Assembly (NCBI GenBank): GCA_018268015.1
Contig: JAFDXJ010000041.1
Span: 119,918-183,917 of the forward strand
Reading direction: 5' to 3'
DNA from: Bacteroidota bacterium
Lineage (GTDB): Bacteria; Bacteroidota; Bacteroidia; Chitinophagales; Chitinophagaceae
DNA: 64,000 nucleotides
A program made the translations under genes and the position numbers. The number at the start of each line of letters is the position of its first letter. Within the stretch, counting starts at the first letter, position 1. This document shows, in pieces, positions 28,772 through 38,296 of the stretch. The notes under the pieces were generated by a model. That model saw nothing but the letters and a program-made list of their open reading frames with translations, was not told the DNA's origin and did not search any database.

Positions 28772-28792
28772 CAGCCATTCTAAAGATTCAAT

Positions 28793-30316
28793 ATGTCGCA
28801 TCATTTATCAGAGCAGGAAACTATCCGAAGGGAAAAATTGAAAGAATTAAAATCAATAGGGATAGAAGCATATCCCGCAGCCCTTTATCCAATAACCCAT
28901 TTTTCTACAGATGTAAAAAACACTTTTTCAGAATCAACAAAGGAAGCTTTTGCTCATGTTCAAATGGCAGGACGTATTCTTAGCTTGAATGATAAAGGCA
29001 AAGTGTTTTTTATTAAAATCCAGGATTCCAAAGGCATCATCCAATTGTACGTAAAGCGGGATGACATTTGCCCCGGCGAGGATAAAACGTTGTTTGATAA
29101 ACTCGTGAAACATCTTCTCGACCTGGGCGATTTTTTGGGAGTTTCGGGGGAAGTATTTATTACAAAGACCGGCGAAATATCAATACATGCACGCACACTG
29201 GTCTTATTGTCTAAGTCTTTGAAACCACTGCCCGTAGTAAAACGTGATGAAGAAGGAAATGTATTTGATGCAGTGACGGATCCGGAATTCAGGTACCGCC
29301 AGCGATATGCAGATCTGGTCATTAATCCCGCGGTTAAAGATGTTTTTATTCAACGCACCAAAATTATCAATCATATACGTACATTTCTCAATGAGCAAGG
29401 CGCTCTGGAAGTAGATACACCTGTGTTGCAACCTATTCCTGGTGGAGCTGCAGCCCGGCCATTTATTACCCATCATAATGCATTAGATACTCCATTTTAT
29501 TTACGTATTGCGAATGAATTATACCTGAAAAGACTCATTGTTGGCGGATTTGACTGGGTATATGAATTCAGCCGTAATTTTCGCAATGAGGGAATGGACC
29601 GGACACATAACCCTGAATTTACTATTCTTGAATGGTACACAGCGTATAAAGATTATCTCTGGATGATGGAGATCACCGAAAAATTATTTGAATCCATTGC
29701 TTTGGCATTACATGGCACAACGGAACTAAAAATAGGAGATCAGATAATCAGTTTTAAAGCGCCCTTTAAAAGGATTTCAATGTATGATGCCATTAAGGAA
29801 AATACGGGAACTGATATAACAGACATGGATGAAAATGCTTTGTTGCACTTTTGCCATGATAAAAATATTCCAACCGATAAAACCATGGGGCGCGGAAAAC
29901 TCATTGATGAAATTTTTTCAAACACAGCAGAAAAAAAATTTATACAACCCACTTTTATTATTGATTACCCTGTAGAAATGAGTCCACTTACAAAGCAACA
30001 TCGTAGCAAACCCGGACTGGTAGAGCGTTTTGAACTGATGATTAATGGTAAAGAATTGGCGAATGCATATAGTGAACTGAATGACCCTGTAGAACAAAGA
30101 GCAAGATTTGAAGAACAATCAAAATTGATGGAACGTGGCGATGATGAAGCAATGTATATTGATTTCGATTTCTTACGGGCACTGGAATATGGCATGCCAC
30201 CAACAAGTGGTATCGGCATAGGCATTGACAGGTTATGTATGCTTTTTACCAATCAACCATCTATACAGGATGTGTTGTTTTTTCCGCAAATGAGACCTGA
30301 AACAACTCTTTCTTAG
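28793..30316 (+). CDS. lysS: Lysyl-tRNA synthetase, class II
   Basis: The 507-residue enzyme has normal length. An N-terminal OB-fold anticodon-binding domain (about 55-165, AGRILSLNDKGKVFF) is followed by the class II core: motif 1 near FLNEQGALEVDTPVLQ, motif 2 (YEFSRNFRNEGMDRTHNPEFT) and motif 3 (GIGIGIDRLCMLF). Charges tRNA-Lys in the cytosol. A single-gene unit by its terminator-promoter context upstream. Confidence 0.98.
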   Translation: MSHHLSEQETIRREKLKELKSIGIEAYPAALYPITHFSTDVKNTFSESTKEAFAHVQMAGRILSLNDKGKVFFIKIQDSKGIIQLYVKRDDICPGEDKTLFDKLVKHLLDLGDFLGVSGEVFITKTGEISIHARTLVLLSKSLKPLPVVKRDEEGNVFDAVTDPEFRYRQRYADLVINPAVKDVFIQRTKIINHIRTFLNEQGALEVDTPVLQPIPGGAAARPFITHHNALDTPFYLRIANELYLKRLIVGGFDWVYEFSRNFRNEGMDRTHNPEFTILEWYTAYKDYLWMMEITEKLFESIALALHGTTELKIGDQIISFKAPFKRISMYDAIKENTGTDITDMDENALLHFCHDKNIPTDKTMGRGKLIDEIFSNTAEKKFIQPTFIIDYPVEMSPLTKQHRSKPGLVERFELMINGKELANAYSELNDPVEQRARFEEQSKLMERGDDEAMYIDFDFLRALEYGMPPTSGIGIGIDRLCMLFTNQPSIQDVLFFPQMRPETTLS

Positions 30317-30407
30317 GATACGTAAAGACAGGAAGTGTGACGATTTGCACATATAATTTGATAATCTGACAGATTTCACTTAACTTTTCCTTTTAAAATA
30401 GGTGGCT

Positions 30408-30782
30408 ATGAAAGATAAACTTGTTGCTTCTATTGCCCGAATGGTTTTTGCACTTGTGATCGGTTTCTTTGCATTAAATCATATCCTTCATGCAGAAATG
30501 ATGGTTGGTGCTGTACCTTCCTTTTTACCCGCTCCAATTATTTGGGTATACATTGTGGGCGCTGCATTGGGTTTGTTGGCTCTTTCCTTATTGATAGGTG
30601 TCAAAGTAAGACTAACCGGTTACCTGCTGGGCTTGTTATTACTCATTATATTATGCTCTGTACATTTGCCCAACTTTATTAAAGCAACTGAAATTTCACA
30701 AAAAATGAGCACGACGACTAACTTGTTGAAAGACCTTGCTATGTCTGCAGCAGCATTCTATATAGGAAGTAAACATAAATGA
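30408..30782 (+). CDS. Small four-helix membrane protein, DoxX-like
   Basis: A 124-residue protein with four hydrophobic segments (about 8-25, 40-64, 68-88, 103-120) and the opening SIARMVFALVIGFFALNHI, which resembles DoxX/MauE-type membrane proteins. The ATG at 30408 was taken over the GTG two codons upstream. Function unknown. It stands between lysS and a glycosyltransferase, with about 75-90 base gaps on each side. Confidence 0.6.
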   Translation: MKDKLVASIARMVFALVIGFFALNHILHAEMMVGAVPSFLPAPIIWVYIVGAALGLLALSLLIGVKVRLTGYLLGLLLLIILCSVHLPNFIKATEISQKMSTTTNLLKDLAMSAAAFYIGSKHK

Positions 30783-30856
30783 ATACTTTAAATAACTCGT
30801 TTACTTATTCCTGTTTCTCATTTATCATTTGTAAGTAATTTATAACTCATAGAATT

Positions 30857-31738
30857 ATGAAAGTTACCGGTTTTTCATTTATCAAGAACGCCATCCTTTA
30901 TCAATATCCGATCAAAGAAGCATTGAAATCCATTCTGCCCATTTGTGATGAAGTGATTGTTGCCGTGGGTAATTCTGAAGATAATACTCGTGATTTAGTG
31001 GCTTCAATTAATCCTCAAAAAATAAAGATCGTGGATTCTGTTTGGGATGAAAATCTAAAAGAAGGAGGGCAGGTTCTTGCGGCAGAAACCGATAAAGCAT
31101 TCCGGGAAATTGCTCCTGATACAGACTGGTGCATTTACATCCAGGGGGATGAAGTTTTTCATGAGAAAGATTATGCAGAAATAAATGCTGCAATGGAATT
31201 ATACAAGGATAATATGGATATTGATGGTTTTCTTTTTAAGTATTTACACTTTTATGGCTCATTCGATTTTACAGGAGCTTCTTCGACCTGGTATAGGAAT
31301 GAAATTCGTATTATCAGGAACAATAAAAAAATATATTCCTATCGCGATGCACAGGGATTCAGAAAAAATGATCATGAAAAATTAGTTGTTGTGCCTTTGG
31401 ACGCATCCGTATATCATTATGGGTGGGTACGAGAGCCTGGAGTTATGCAGGCAAAGTGTGATCATTTCGGAACTTACTGGAACGGAGGCGAAAAGACAGT
31501 ATCCAATGTGAAAAGCCGCGAGGATGTTTTTGATTATATGAAAATAGATGCTTTAAAAAAATTTATAGGAACTCACCCGGCTGTGATGCAGGAAAGGATA
31601 CATAACATGAACTGGAAATTTAATTATGATCCCTCTTTCAATAGAATAAAAATGAAAGATCGTTTTAAAAATATTTTAGAAAAAATGACCGGGAAAAGGT
31701 TTTTTGACTACCAGAATTATAAAATATATAAAGCATAG
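30857..31738 (+). CDS. Glycosyltransferase-2-like protein
   Basis: The 293-residue protein begins with a nucleotide-sugar-binding fold: VTGFSFIKNAI, CDEVIVAVGNSEDNTRDLV and WCIYIQGDEVFHEKD, where QGDE stands in place of the DxD metal motif. The pattern fits GT2-like proteins that modify surface glycans. No membrane segment is visible. The acceptor is unknown. It ends 4 bases before the end of the convergent SDR gene. Confidence 0.75.
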   Translation: MKVTGFSFIKNAILYQYPIKEALKSILPICDEVIVAVGNSEDNTRDLVASINPQKIKIVDSVWDENLKEGGQVLAAETDKAFREIAPDTDWCIYIQGDEVFHEKDYAEINAAMELYKDNMDIDGFLFKYLHFYGSFDFTGASSTWYRNEIRIIRNNKKIYSYRDAQGFRKNDHEKLVVVPLDASVYHYGWVREPGVMQAKCDHFGTYWNGGEKTVSNVKSREDVFDYMKIDALKKFIGTHPAVMQERIHNMNWKFNYDPSFNRIKMKDRFKNILEKMTGKRFFDYQNYKIYKA

Positions 31739-31742
31739 TTGC

Positions 31743-32561
31743 TTATAAAAATAAATCAGTGAATAATTTTGCACCGGGTACCACTGCATATTTTTCCAAA
31801 TCAGTAATTCCTTCTTCTGCTAATATGTTTTCATCAATAAATGTATTCCCTGTACATTCATTGGATTTCCTGGAAAGGATATAGAAAGCTGCATCAGCCA
31901 GTATTTGAGGAACTCTGCTCATATCAGACAATGTTTTGCCTCCCAATAAATTTCGAACCGCGGCCGTATCAATAGTTGTCTGTGGCCACAAAGCATTAGA
32001 AGCAATCTGGTCTGCTTTAAATTCTTCCGCCCAACCTAATGCCATCATGCTCATATCATATTTGCTCATGGTATAAGCAACATGCTGACCCAGCCATTTC
32101 GGCGCTAAATTAATAGGCGGAGATAAAGTAAGTATATGTGGATTCTTTCCTTTTTTTAAAAAAGGAATACAATGCTTAGTTACTAAAAATGTGCCTCGTA
32201 CATTAACGGAAAACATCAGATCAAAACGTCTTGACTCCGTATCTTCTGTACCGGATAGCTGGATGGCCGACGCATTATTTATTAAACCATCTATGCTGCC
32301 AAATTTTTCAATGGTTTGGGCAACAGCATTTTTAATTTGTTCTTCATCACGGATATCAACTTGTATTGCCAATGCTTTGCCTCCTGCTGTTTCTATGTCT
32401 TGTGCTGCAGAAAAAATGGTTCCACCGAGTTTTTCATTTTCTTTAATACTTTTAGCGGCAACCACAATATTGGCTCCGGAAGCAGCCAGTTTCATCGCAA
32501 TGGCATGGCCTATACCCCGACTGGCGCCCGTTATAAAAAAAGTTCTGTTTTTGAAATCCAT
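31743..32561 (-). CDS. SDR oxidoreductase, HSDL2-like
   Basis: The 272-residue NAD(P)-dependent enzyme has TGASRGIG at 11-18, NNAS at 93-96, Ser145, Tyr161 and Lys165 (YTMSK). The region LSPPINLAPKW and the late segment with NALWPQTTIDTAAVRNLLGG are like the dehydrogenase part of HSDL2-type proteins, which are linked to lipid metabolism in eukaryotes. No sterol-carrier domain is attached. It lies 23 bases downstream of gmk in a run of minus-strand genes. Confidence 0.85.
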   Translation of the reverse strand: MDFKNRTFFITGASRGIGHAIAMKLAASGANIVVAAKSIKENEKLGGTIFSAAQDIETAGGKALAIQVDIRDEEQIKNAVAQTIEKFGSIDGLINNASAIQLSGTEDTESRRFDLMFSVNVRGTFLVTKHCIPFLKKGKNPHILTLSPPINLAPKWLGQHVAYTMSKYDMSMMALGWAEEFKADQIASNALWPQTTIDTAAVRNLLGGKTLSDMSRVPQILADAAFYILSRKSNECTGNTFIDENILAEEGITDLEKYAVVPGAKLFTDLFL

Positions 32562-32584
32562 TATTGACTATTTTGGGATGTTTT

Positions 32585-33160
32585 TTATTTTTCGAGGAAA
32601 GCTTTTACCATTCTGGCGGTTTGTTTACAAGCTTTCTCTAAATCCTTATTGATTATTGTTTTATCAAAGTGGTTTTGAAATGATAATTCATAATTGGCTT
32701 TTTCCAATCTTGTTTCCACATTTTCTAAGGTTTCCGTACCTCGTTTAATTAATCTTTTTTTTAATTCATCCAGAGAAGGAGGAGCAATGAATACATAGAG
32801 TGCATGGTCATTAAAAATTTCTCTCACTTTCATAGCGCCTTTTACATCAATATCCAGAATCGGGACTTTCCCGGCATCCCAGATGCGATCTATTTCTGAT
32901 TTTAATGTGCCATAATATTTTCCCGGGTAAACCATTTCGTATTCAAGAAATAGCCCTGAACTAATTTTTTCTAAAAAATCCGGTAAGGATAAGAAGTAAT
33001 AATCTTTACCATCTTTTTCTGTACCTCTTTGAGGGCGAGTTGTGGCAGATACAGAAAAATCAAGGATCGGGAAATGTTTCAATAAGTAATGCGTAATTGA
33101 TGATTTACCTGCTCCGGAGGGCGCTGTGATGGTCACTAATTTTTTAAACGTTTTTGCCAT
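32585..33160 (-). CDS. gmk: Guanylate kinase
   Basis: Makes GDP from GMP. The 191-residue protein has the P-loop APSGAGKSS at about 13-21, the GMP-binding SATTRPQRGTEKDGKDYYF, DIDVKGAMKV, and a LID region RLIKRGTETLENVETRL. Length is typical. The 60-base gap from the upstream nitroreductase gene shows no clear terminator. Confidence 0.97.
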   Translation of the reverse strand: MAKTFKKLVTITAPSGAGKSSITHYLLKHFPILDFSVSATTRPQRGTEKDGKDYYFLSLPDFLEKISSGLFLEYEMVYPGKYYGTLKSEIDRIWDAGKVPILDIDVKGAMKVREIFNDHALYVFIAPPSLDELKKRLIKRGTETLENVETRLEKANYELSFQNHFDKTIINKDLEKACKQTARMVKAFLEK

Positions 33161-33220
33161 CTTACATTTTTAAATTGCAATGTATAACACAAATACTGAA
33201 AAATGAAGACTCACCGGGTT

Positions 33221-33805
33221 TCATTTTCTCCAGGAAAATTTTTCATTCAAAGGAATCATTCTTTTTGTTGGTTGCCATGGCCAATCTGAATATCCTAAAG
33301 AAATGAATCCCATCAATATATCATTTTCTGTTAGTTGGAGGTATTGTTTTAAAGAGTCATGGTATATGGGAAATGAAGTACTCCAAAAAGAAGCCATTCC
33401 TTTGGCAGTTGCTGCTAATAATATATGTTCAATAGCAGCCGACACAGCTGCATATTCTTCCTGTTCAGGGATTTTGGGATTGGTCCCTTTGTGCATATAT
33501 GTGACCAGGAGATGCGAGACATGTTGATGCCAGTTTTGCATCTTAATAAATTTTTCCTCATTGAATTTTTCCGGCGATTGATATTTCTGATAAAGGGAGG
33601 AAAAAGCAGTACAAAAATCTTTCAAAGCCTGATCTGCATAAATGATAAATCTCCAGGGTTCCGTATGGCCATGTGTGGGTGCCAGGTCTGCGAGAAAAAG
33701 GAGTTCTTCAATTTCACTGTCTTGTATTTTCCGGCCATTCATTTGTGCAGGTTTGATACTACGTCTTTGCTGAATAATTTTTTGTAGATTTTGAAATGAT
33801 TCCAT
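33221..33805 (-). CDS. Nitroreductase family protein
   Basis: FMN-dependent oxidoreductase of 194 residues. It has the family opening RRSIKPAQMNGRKI, the flavin-contact segment ADLAPTHGHTEPWRF, and the later MASFWSTSFPIY and GFISLGYSDWPW. Probably acts on quinone- or nitro-type acceptors with NAD(P)H; substrate not known. It is placed between the MazG-like gene and gmk on the same strand. Confidence 0.88.
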   Translation of the reverse strand: MESFQNLQKIIQQRRSIKPAQMNGRKIQDSEIEELLFLADLAPTHGHTEPWRFIIYADQALKDFCTAFSSLYQKYQSPEKFNEEKFIKMQNWHQHVSHLLVTYMHKGTNPKIPEQEEYAAVSAAIEHILLAATAKGMASFWSTSFPIYHDSLKQYLQLTENDILMGFISLGYSDWPWQPTKRMIPLNEKFSWRK

Positions 33806-33846
33806 GAAATAAAAATGGTATTATAAAAATTCTAAAAATAGGTTGA

Positions 33847-34206
33847 TCAAAGTTTTTTCAACTTTTCATTTTGCAAATGTCTTTTTGAATCACGATTTAT
33901 TTTCTTTTGCATATTATTTTTAAAGGCTTCTTCAAGTTGAATGCCGGTTTGATTAGCAAGGCATATTAATACCCAAAGTACATCCGCCATTTCATCAGCA
34001 AGCATTTTTTTCCCGGCAGAATGATCAGTTGGTTTTTCATTTTCCTTAAAACTCTGTTCGCCATAAATACGTACCATGAGCCGCGCCAATTCACCCGTTT
34101 CTTCTTGTAATATTCCGAGATTGGTCAATTCATTAAAATAGCGAACGCCGGATGATTGTATCCATTCATCAACTTGTTTTTGTGCGGAATTGATTGTCAT
34201 ATTCAA
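33847..34206 (-). CDS. MazG-like nucleotide pyrophosphohydrolase
   Basis: A 119-residue all-alpha NTP pyrophosphohydrolase. The metal-binding residues are visible as EETGE (Glu35, Glu36, Glu39) and DEMAD (from 71). Single-domain members hydrolyse non-canonical or excess nucleoside triphosphates. The basic C-terminal tail is unremarkable. It starts 15 bases after the end of dtd, so the two are likely cotranscribed. Confidence 0.85.
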   Translation of the reverse strand: MNMTINSAQKQVDEWIQSSGVRYFNELTNLGILQEETGELARLMVRIYGEQSFKENEKPTDHSAGKKMLADEMADVLWVLICLANQTGIQLEEAFKNNMQKKINRDSKRHLQNEKLKKL

Positions 34207-34221
34207 ATTTTTTAAATGAGG

Positions 34222-34674
34222 TTATTCCTTATTTTTTGAATCAATGAAAAGGGTTACCGGGCCATCATTCACCAATTGTACTTCCATATCTGCGCCAAAA
34301 ATGCCGGTTTGAACAGGCTTGTTCATCATAGTGGCCAATTCTATTTTCATTTTTTCATATAAAGGGATAGCTATTCCTGGTTTTGAAGCCTTTATATAAG
34401 ATGGCCTGTTTCCTTTTTTTACGGCAGCATGTAGCGTGAACTGGCTTACAAGTAATACATTCCCATTCACCTCCTGAACATTTAAATTCATTACTCCATT
34501 TTCATCATCAAATAGGCGGAGGTTTACAATTTTTCGGCAAAGCCAATCAATATCTTCTTCATTATCTGCATCTTCAATTCCCACAAAAATGAGGAGACCA
34601 TGTTCTATTGCTCCGATTATTTTTTTATCTACTTTAACGGAAGCATTCTTCACTCTTTGCAATATAAGACGCAT
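34222..34674 (-). CDS. dtd: D-aminoacyl-tRNA deacylase
   Basis: Removes D-amino acids (and glycine from tRNA-Ala) from mischarged tRNA. From the ATG at 34674 the protein has 150 residues, close to the E. coli 145. It opens MRLILQRVKNASVKV and carries both family motifs: SQFTLHAAVKKGNRPSY and NDGPVTLFID. The frame runs on to 34713, but that would overlap the divergent arfB gene and add 13 residues foreign to the family. Confidence 0.95.
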   Translation of the reverse strand: MRLILQRVKNASVKVDKKIIGAIEHGLLIFVGIEDADNEEDIDWLCRKIVNLRLFDDENGVMNLNVQEVNGNVLLVSQFTLHAAVKKGNRPSYIKASKPGIAIPLYEKMKIELATMMNKPVQTGIFGADMEVQLVNDGPVTLFIDSKNKE

Positions 34675-34694
34675 GTCTTTCTTAATTTTAAAAA

Positions 34695-35105
34695 ATGAAG
34701 GTAGACATATCAACGGAGATTCTATTTCAAACAGCCCGGAGTGGGGGCAAAGGCGGCCAGAATGTCAATAAAGTTGAAACCATGGTTATTGGGAAATGGG
34801 ATATTTTTCATTCAACTTTTTTTACTGAAGAACAAAAAGAAATGATTTATTCAAAGCTTAGGAATAAAATTACCCGGGATGGTTTTTTACTCGTGAAATC
34901 TCAAAATTTCCGGACCCAATTAGCCAATAAAGAAGCCGTTATTGATAAGATGAATGATTTAATATACCATGCTATCATGGTGAAAAAAGCACGCATTGCC
35001 ACTAAGCCCTCAAACGCAGCAAGTGAAAAAAGAATCATGCATAAAAAAAAGCAATCTAATTTAAAATATCAGCGGAAACGTATTTCGCCAAATGATGATT
35101 TTTAA
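34695..35105 (+). CDS. arfB: Alternative ribosome-rescue factor ArfB (YaeJ-type peptidyl-tRNA hydrolase)
   Basis: A 136-residue GGQ-domain protein (SGGKGGQNVNKVET, GGQ at 20-22) without codon-reading domains. The C-terminal 35 residues are strongly basic (KKARIATKPSN ... KRIMHKKKQ), the tail that enters the empty mRNA channel of stalled ribosomes. It diverges from dtd with only 20 bases between the start codons, so the two promoters must overlap or lie inside the neighbouring coding sequences. Confidence 0.93.
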   Translation: MKVDISTEILFQTARSGGKGGQNVNKVETMVIGKWDIFHSTFFTEEQKEMIYSKLRNKITRDGFLLVKSQNFRTQLANKEAVIDKMNDLIYHAIMVKKARIATKPSNAASEKRIMHKKKQSNLKYQRKRISPNDDF

Positions 35106-35149
35106 TGTATTTTAATGGGGGGTTAACAAAATCTTATCCCGCAGCATGG

Positions 35150-35178
35150 CTTGCATCCGTAACTTTCGGTTAATTTTG
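35150..35178 (+). promoter_or_regulatory. Candidate promoter of the thiolase gene
   Basis: CTTG at 35150-35153, a 17-base spacer and TAATTTTG at 35171-35178 (exact -7 box), 17 bases before the thiolase ATG. The -33 box has one mismatch and the spacer is short, so this is tentative. Confidence 0.4.
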
Positions 35179-35195
35179 ACTCTCAAAAATTCTTT

Positions 35196-36374
35196 ATGCA
35201 GGAAGCATATATTGTAGCGGGATATCGTACCGCAGTAGGAAAAAGTAAGAAAGGCGCATTTCGGTTTTATCGCCCGGATGATTTAGCCATCACAGTTATT
35301 AAAGGTTTAATGGCATCTGTACCTGCATTGGGCCCCTCGCAGGTGGATGATGTGATTGTTGGGAATGCAGTTCCCGAAGCCGAACAAGGCTTACAGTTTG
35401 GTCGTATCATTGCGGCACGCGCACTCGGGAAGGATATTGCCGGAATTACAATTAACCGGTATTGTGCAAGTGGTTTGGAGAGTATAGCAATGGCCACTGC
35501 GAAAATCCGCACCGGTATGGCAGAATGTATTATTGCGGGAGGCACGGAAAGTATGAGCCTGGTGCCTACATCCGGATGGAAACCGGTGCCTTCATACATG
35601 ATTGCTAAAGATGATCCTGATTATTACCTGAGTATGGGGCTTACGGCGGAAGCGGTTGCTAAAGAATTCTCTGTTAGCCGGGAAGACCAGGATATTTTTG
35701 CTTTGCATTCTCACGAAAAAGCTATGCATGCAATAGAAAATGGGTATTTTAAAAATGGCATCCTGCCTGTTGAAGTGGAGGAAGTTTATGTGGATGAAAA
35801 TAATAAAAGAAAAAAACGCACCACTACAATGGATACGGATGAAGGTGTAAGAAAGGATACTACTCTGGCGGCATTGGCAAAGTTGAAACCGGCTTTTGCC
35901 CTGGGTGGTTCTGTCACTGCCGGTAATTCTTCACAAACCAGTGATGGCGCAGCTTTTGTAATTGTGATGGGAGAAAAAATGATGAATCAACTAGGGCTAA
36001 AACCCATTGGAAGATTGGTTAATGCTGCAGTAGCCGGTGTAGAACCACGAATTATGGGAATGGGTCCTGTTGCTGCTGTTCCCAAAGTGCTGAAGCAGGC
36101 AAATATGCAATTGAAAGACATAGATTTAATTGAGTTAAATGAGGCCTTTGCATCTCAATCTATTGCTGTGATCCGCGAATTAGGATTGGATGCGGATAAA
36201 GTCAATATCAATGGAGGTGCTATTGCTCTTGGGCATCCTTTGGGATGTACCGGCTGCAAACTCACGGTGCAAATATTAAGTGATCTTAAAAGGCTGAATA
36301 AAAAATATGGATTGGTAACTGCTTGTGTTGGAGGTGGGCAAGGCATTGCTGGAATCATCGAAAACCTGGCTTAA
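35196..36374 (+). CDS. Acetyl-CoA acyltransferase (thiolase)
   Basis: The 392-residue enzyme cleaves 3-ketoacyl-CoA with CoA (beta-oxidation) or runs the reverse condensation. Catalytic residues: Cys90 in [10 protein letters not shown], His in [11 protein letters not shown], and Cys in [18 protein letters not shown] is also present. The sequence is more like FadA/FadI-type degradative thiolases than biosynthetic ones. It is followed after 130 bases by an acyl-CoA ligase gene on the same strand, a sensible fatty-acid pair. Confidence 0.95.
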   Translation: MQEAYIVAGYRTAVGKSKKGAFRFYRPDDLAITVIKGLMASVPALGPSQVDDVIVGNAVPEAEQGLQFGRIIAARALGKDIAGITINRYCASGLESIAMATAKIRTGMAECIIAGGTESMSLVPTSGWKPVPSYMIAKDDPDYYLSMGLTAEAVAKEFSVSREDQDIFALHSHEKAMHAIENGYFKNGILPVEVEEVYVDENNKRKKRTTTMDTDEGVRKDTTLAALAKLKPAFALGGSVTAGNSSQTSDGAAFVIVMGEKMMNQLGLKPIGRLVNAAVAGVEPRIMGMGPVAAVPKVLKQANMQLKDIDLIELNEAFASQSIAVIRELGLDADKVNINGGAIALGHPLGCTGCKLTVQILSDLKRLNKKYGLVTACVGGGQGIAGIIENLA

Positions 36375-36504
36375 AATCCTGATGATTTTCAGAATCAAGT
36401 GATTCATAATTTTAATTCATGAAAACAGCATTTCTGCGTAAATGACTATTTAAATTCATTTATTAATTTTGATAAAACTCTTTAGCATCTTATAATTTCT
36501 GATT

Positions 36505-38292
36505 ATGATTCAACCCAGCCGCCTATTCGATTGTATTCCTTATCAATTGGAAAAATTTTCAGATCTTAATATGCTTTCTTCTAAAGTCAATGGTGTTTGG
36601 AAGAGCTGGCGCACGAAGGATGTTGAGAAAATGGTCAATCGTTTGAGTGCGGGATTATTAGAGATGGGGATTGGCCTTCAGGATGGAACGGACGAAGGCT
36701 GTGATAAAATCGGCATTATCAGTAATAACCGCCCGGAATGGATTATTACCGACCTGGCTGTTCAACAAACAGGAGCGGTACTGGTACCTATATATCCTAC
36801 AACAAATCCACTTGAACTAAAATTCATTTTAAATGATGCTGCTGTAAAAATAATGTTTGTAAGCAGCGCTGATTTAAAAGCCAAAGTGGAGCTGATTGCA
36901 CCGGAAGTACCTTCATTAAAAAAGATCTATTCTTTCGATGAAATTGACCACACCCCTTTATGGACTGAAATAGCTGATCTCGCTACAGAAGATTCTTTAA
37001 GAAAAATTGAAGAAATCAAATCAAAAATTCCGGATAGCCATTTGGCAACACTTATATACACATCAGGAACAACCGGCACTCCAAAAGGTGTGATGCTCAC
37101 ACATAGCAATATTTTTCATAATGCCATGTATGCAAAGGAGAGTTTTCCATTTCCGGATGATCCTCACTTTAAAGTACTGAGTTTTTTACCCTTGAATCAT
37201 ATCTATGAAAAATGTGTTTCTTATATTTATTTATTCAGTGGCAATAATATTTATTATGCTGAAAGCCTGGAAACAATTGGGGATAACCTGCGTGAATTAA
37301 AACCAGATTGTTTCACTTCTGTGCCTCGTTTACTGGAAAAAGTATTTGAAAAAATAATGACAGCAGGGAGAGATTTGAAAGGGATAAAGAAAAAATTATT
37401 CTTCTGGGCGATAGGCCTGGCTGAAAGATTTGATAATAATAAGAGCGGTGGCTTTTGGTATGATCTTCAACTTTCCTTGGCCAATAAAATCATCTTTAAT
37501 AAATGGCGCGATGCACTCGGAGGAAATATAAAATTTATTTTAAGTGGTGGTGCTGCTTGTCAGGAAAAATTGTTGCGTATTTTTAATGCAGCCAGAATTC
37601 CTACTTATGAAGGATATGGTCCTACAGAAAATAGCCCGGTAATCGCTGTAAACAGGAGAACTCCGGGAGGAAACATCTTTGGTACGGTAGGCCCTGTTTT
37701 AAATGGCGTAAACCTACGCCTGGAAAAAGATGGCGAGATTTGTGTTAATGGGAAAAGTATGATGAAAGGGTATTACAAAAGACCCGACCTGACTAATGAA
37801 ACTATTATTGATGGCTGGCTGCATACCGGGGACATCGGAGAAATGGTCCACGGAAATTTTTTGAAAATAACAGACCGGAAAAAGGAATTATTTAAGACAA
37901 GTGGTGGAAAATATGTAGCGCCTCAGGTACTTGAGAATAAATTAAAAGAAGATCCATTGATTGAACAGGTATTGGTCACCGGTGCCAATCAAAAATTTGT
38001 AGGAGCGCTTATTGTTCCTTCTTTCACATCATTAAAACATTGGATGGAATTGAAAGAGATTCCCTTTACTACTCCTGATGAAGCGATCAGCAACAGACAG
38101 GTCCTGGAAAAATATCAACGGGTGATTGAGGATAAAAACCAATTTTTCAATCATGTAGAGCAGATTAAGAAATTTGAACTATTACCAAAAGAATGGGGAA
38201 TTGAAACGGGTGAAATGACCCCGAAAATGAGCCTGAAAAGAAAAGTGATTTTAGAAAAATACCATGCCGAAATAGAAAAAATTTATAACTGA
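36505..38292 (+). CDS. Long-chain fatty acid-CoA ligase (AMP-forming)
   Basis: The 595-residue ANL-superfamily enzyme activates fatty acids to acyl-CoA through acyl-AMP. Motifs: the P-loop YTSGTTGTPKGVML, LPLNHIYEK, the YEGYGPTENSPV motif, GWLHTGDIGE, and TDRKKELFKTSGGKYVAP for the hinge and C-terminal domain. It resembles FadD15-like ligases of Bacteroidota. It ends 4 bases before the end of a convergent gene. Confidence 0.95.
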   Translation: MIQPSRLFDCIPYQLEKFSDLNMLSSKVNGVWKSWRTKDVEKMVNRLSAGLLEMGIGLQDGTDEGCDKIGIISNNRPEWIITDLAVQQTGAVLVPIYPTTNPLELKFILNDAAVKIMFVSSADLKAKVELIAPEVPSLKKIYSFDEIDHTPLWTEIADLATEDSLRKIEEIKSKIPDSHLATLIYTSGTTGTPKGVMLTHSNIFHNAMYAKESFPFPDDPHFKVLSFLPLNHIYEKCVSYIYLFSGNNIYYAESLETIGDNLRELKPDCFTSVPRLLEKVFEKIMTAGRDLKGIKKKLFFWAIGLAERFDNNKSGGFWYDLQLSLANKIIFNKWRDALGGNIKFILSGGAACQEKLLRIFNAARIPTYEGYGPTENSPVIAVNRRTPGGNIFGTVGPVLNGVNLRLEKDGEICVNGKSMMKGYYKRPDLTNETIIDGWLHTGDIGEMVHGNFLKITDRKKELFKTSGGKYVAPQVLENKLKEDPLIEQVLVTGANQKFVGALIVPSFTSLKHWMELKEIPFTTPDEAISNRQVLEKYQRVIEDKNQFFNHVEQIKKFELLPKEWGIETGEMTPKMSLKRKVILEKYHAEIEKIYN

Positions 38293-38296
38293 AATA

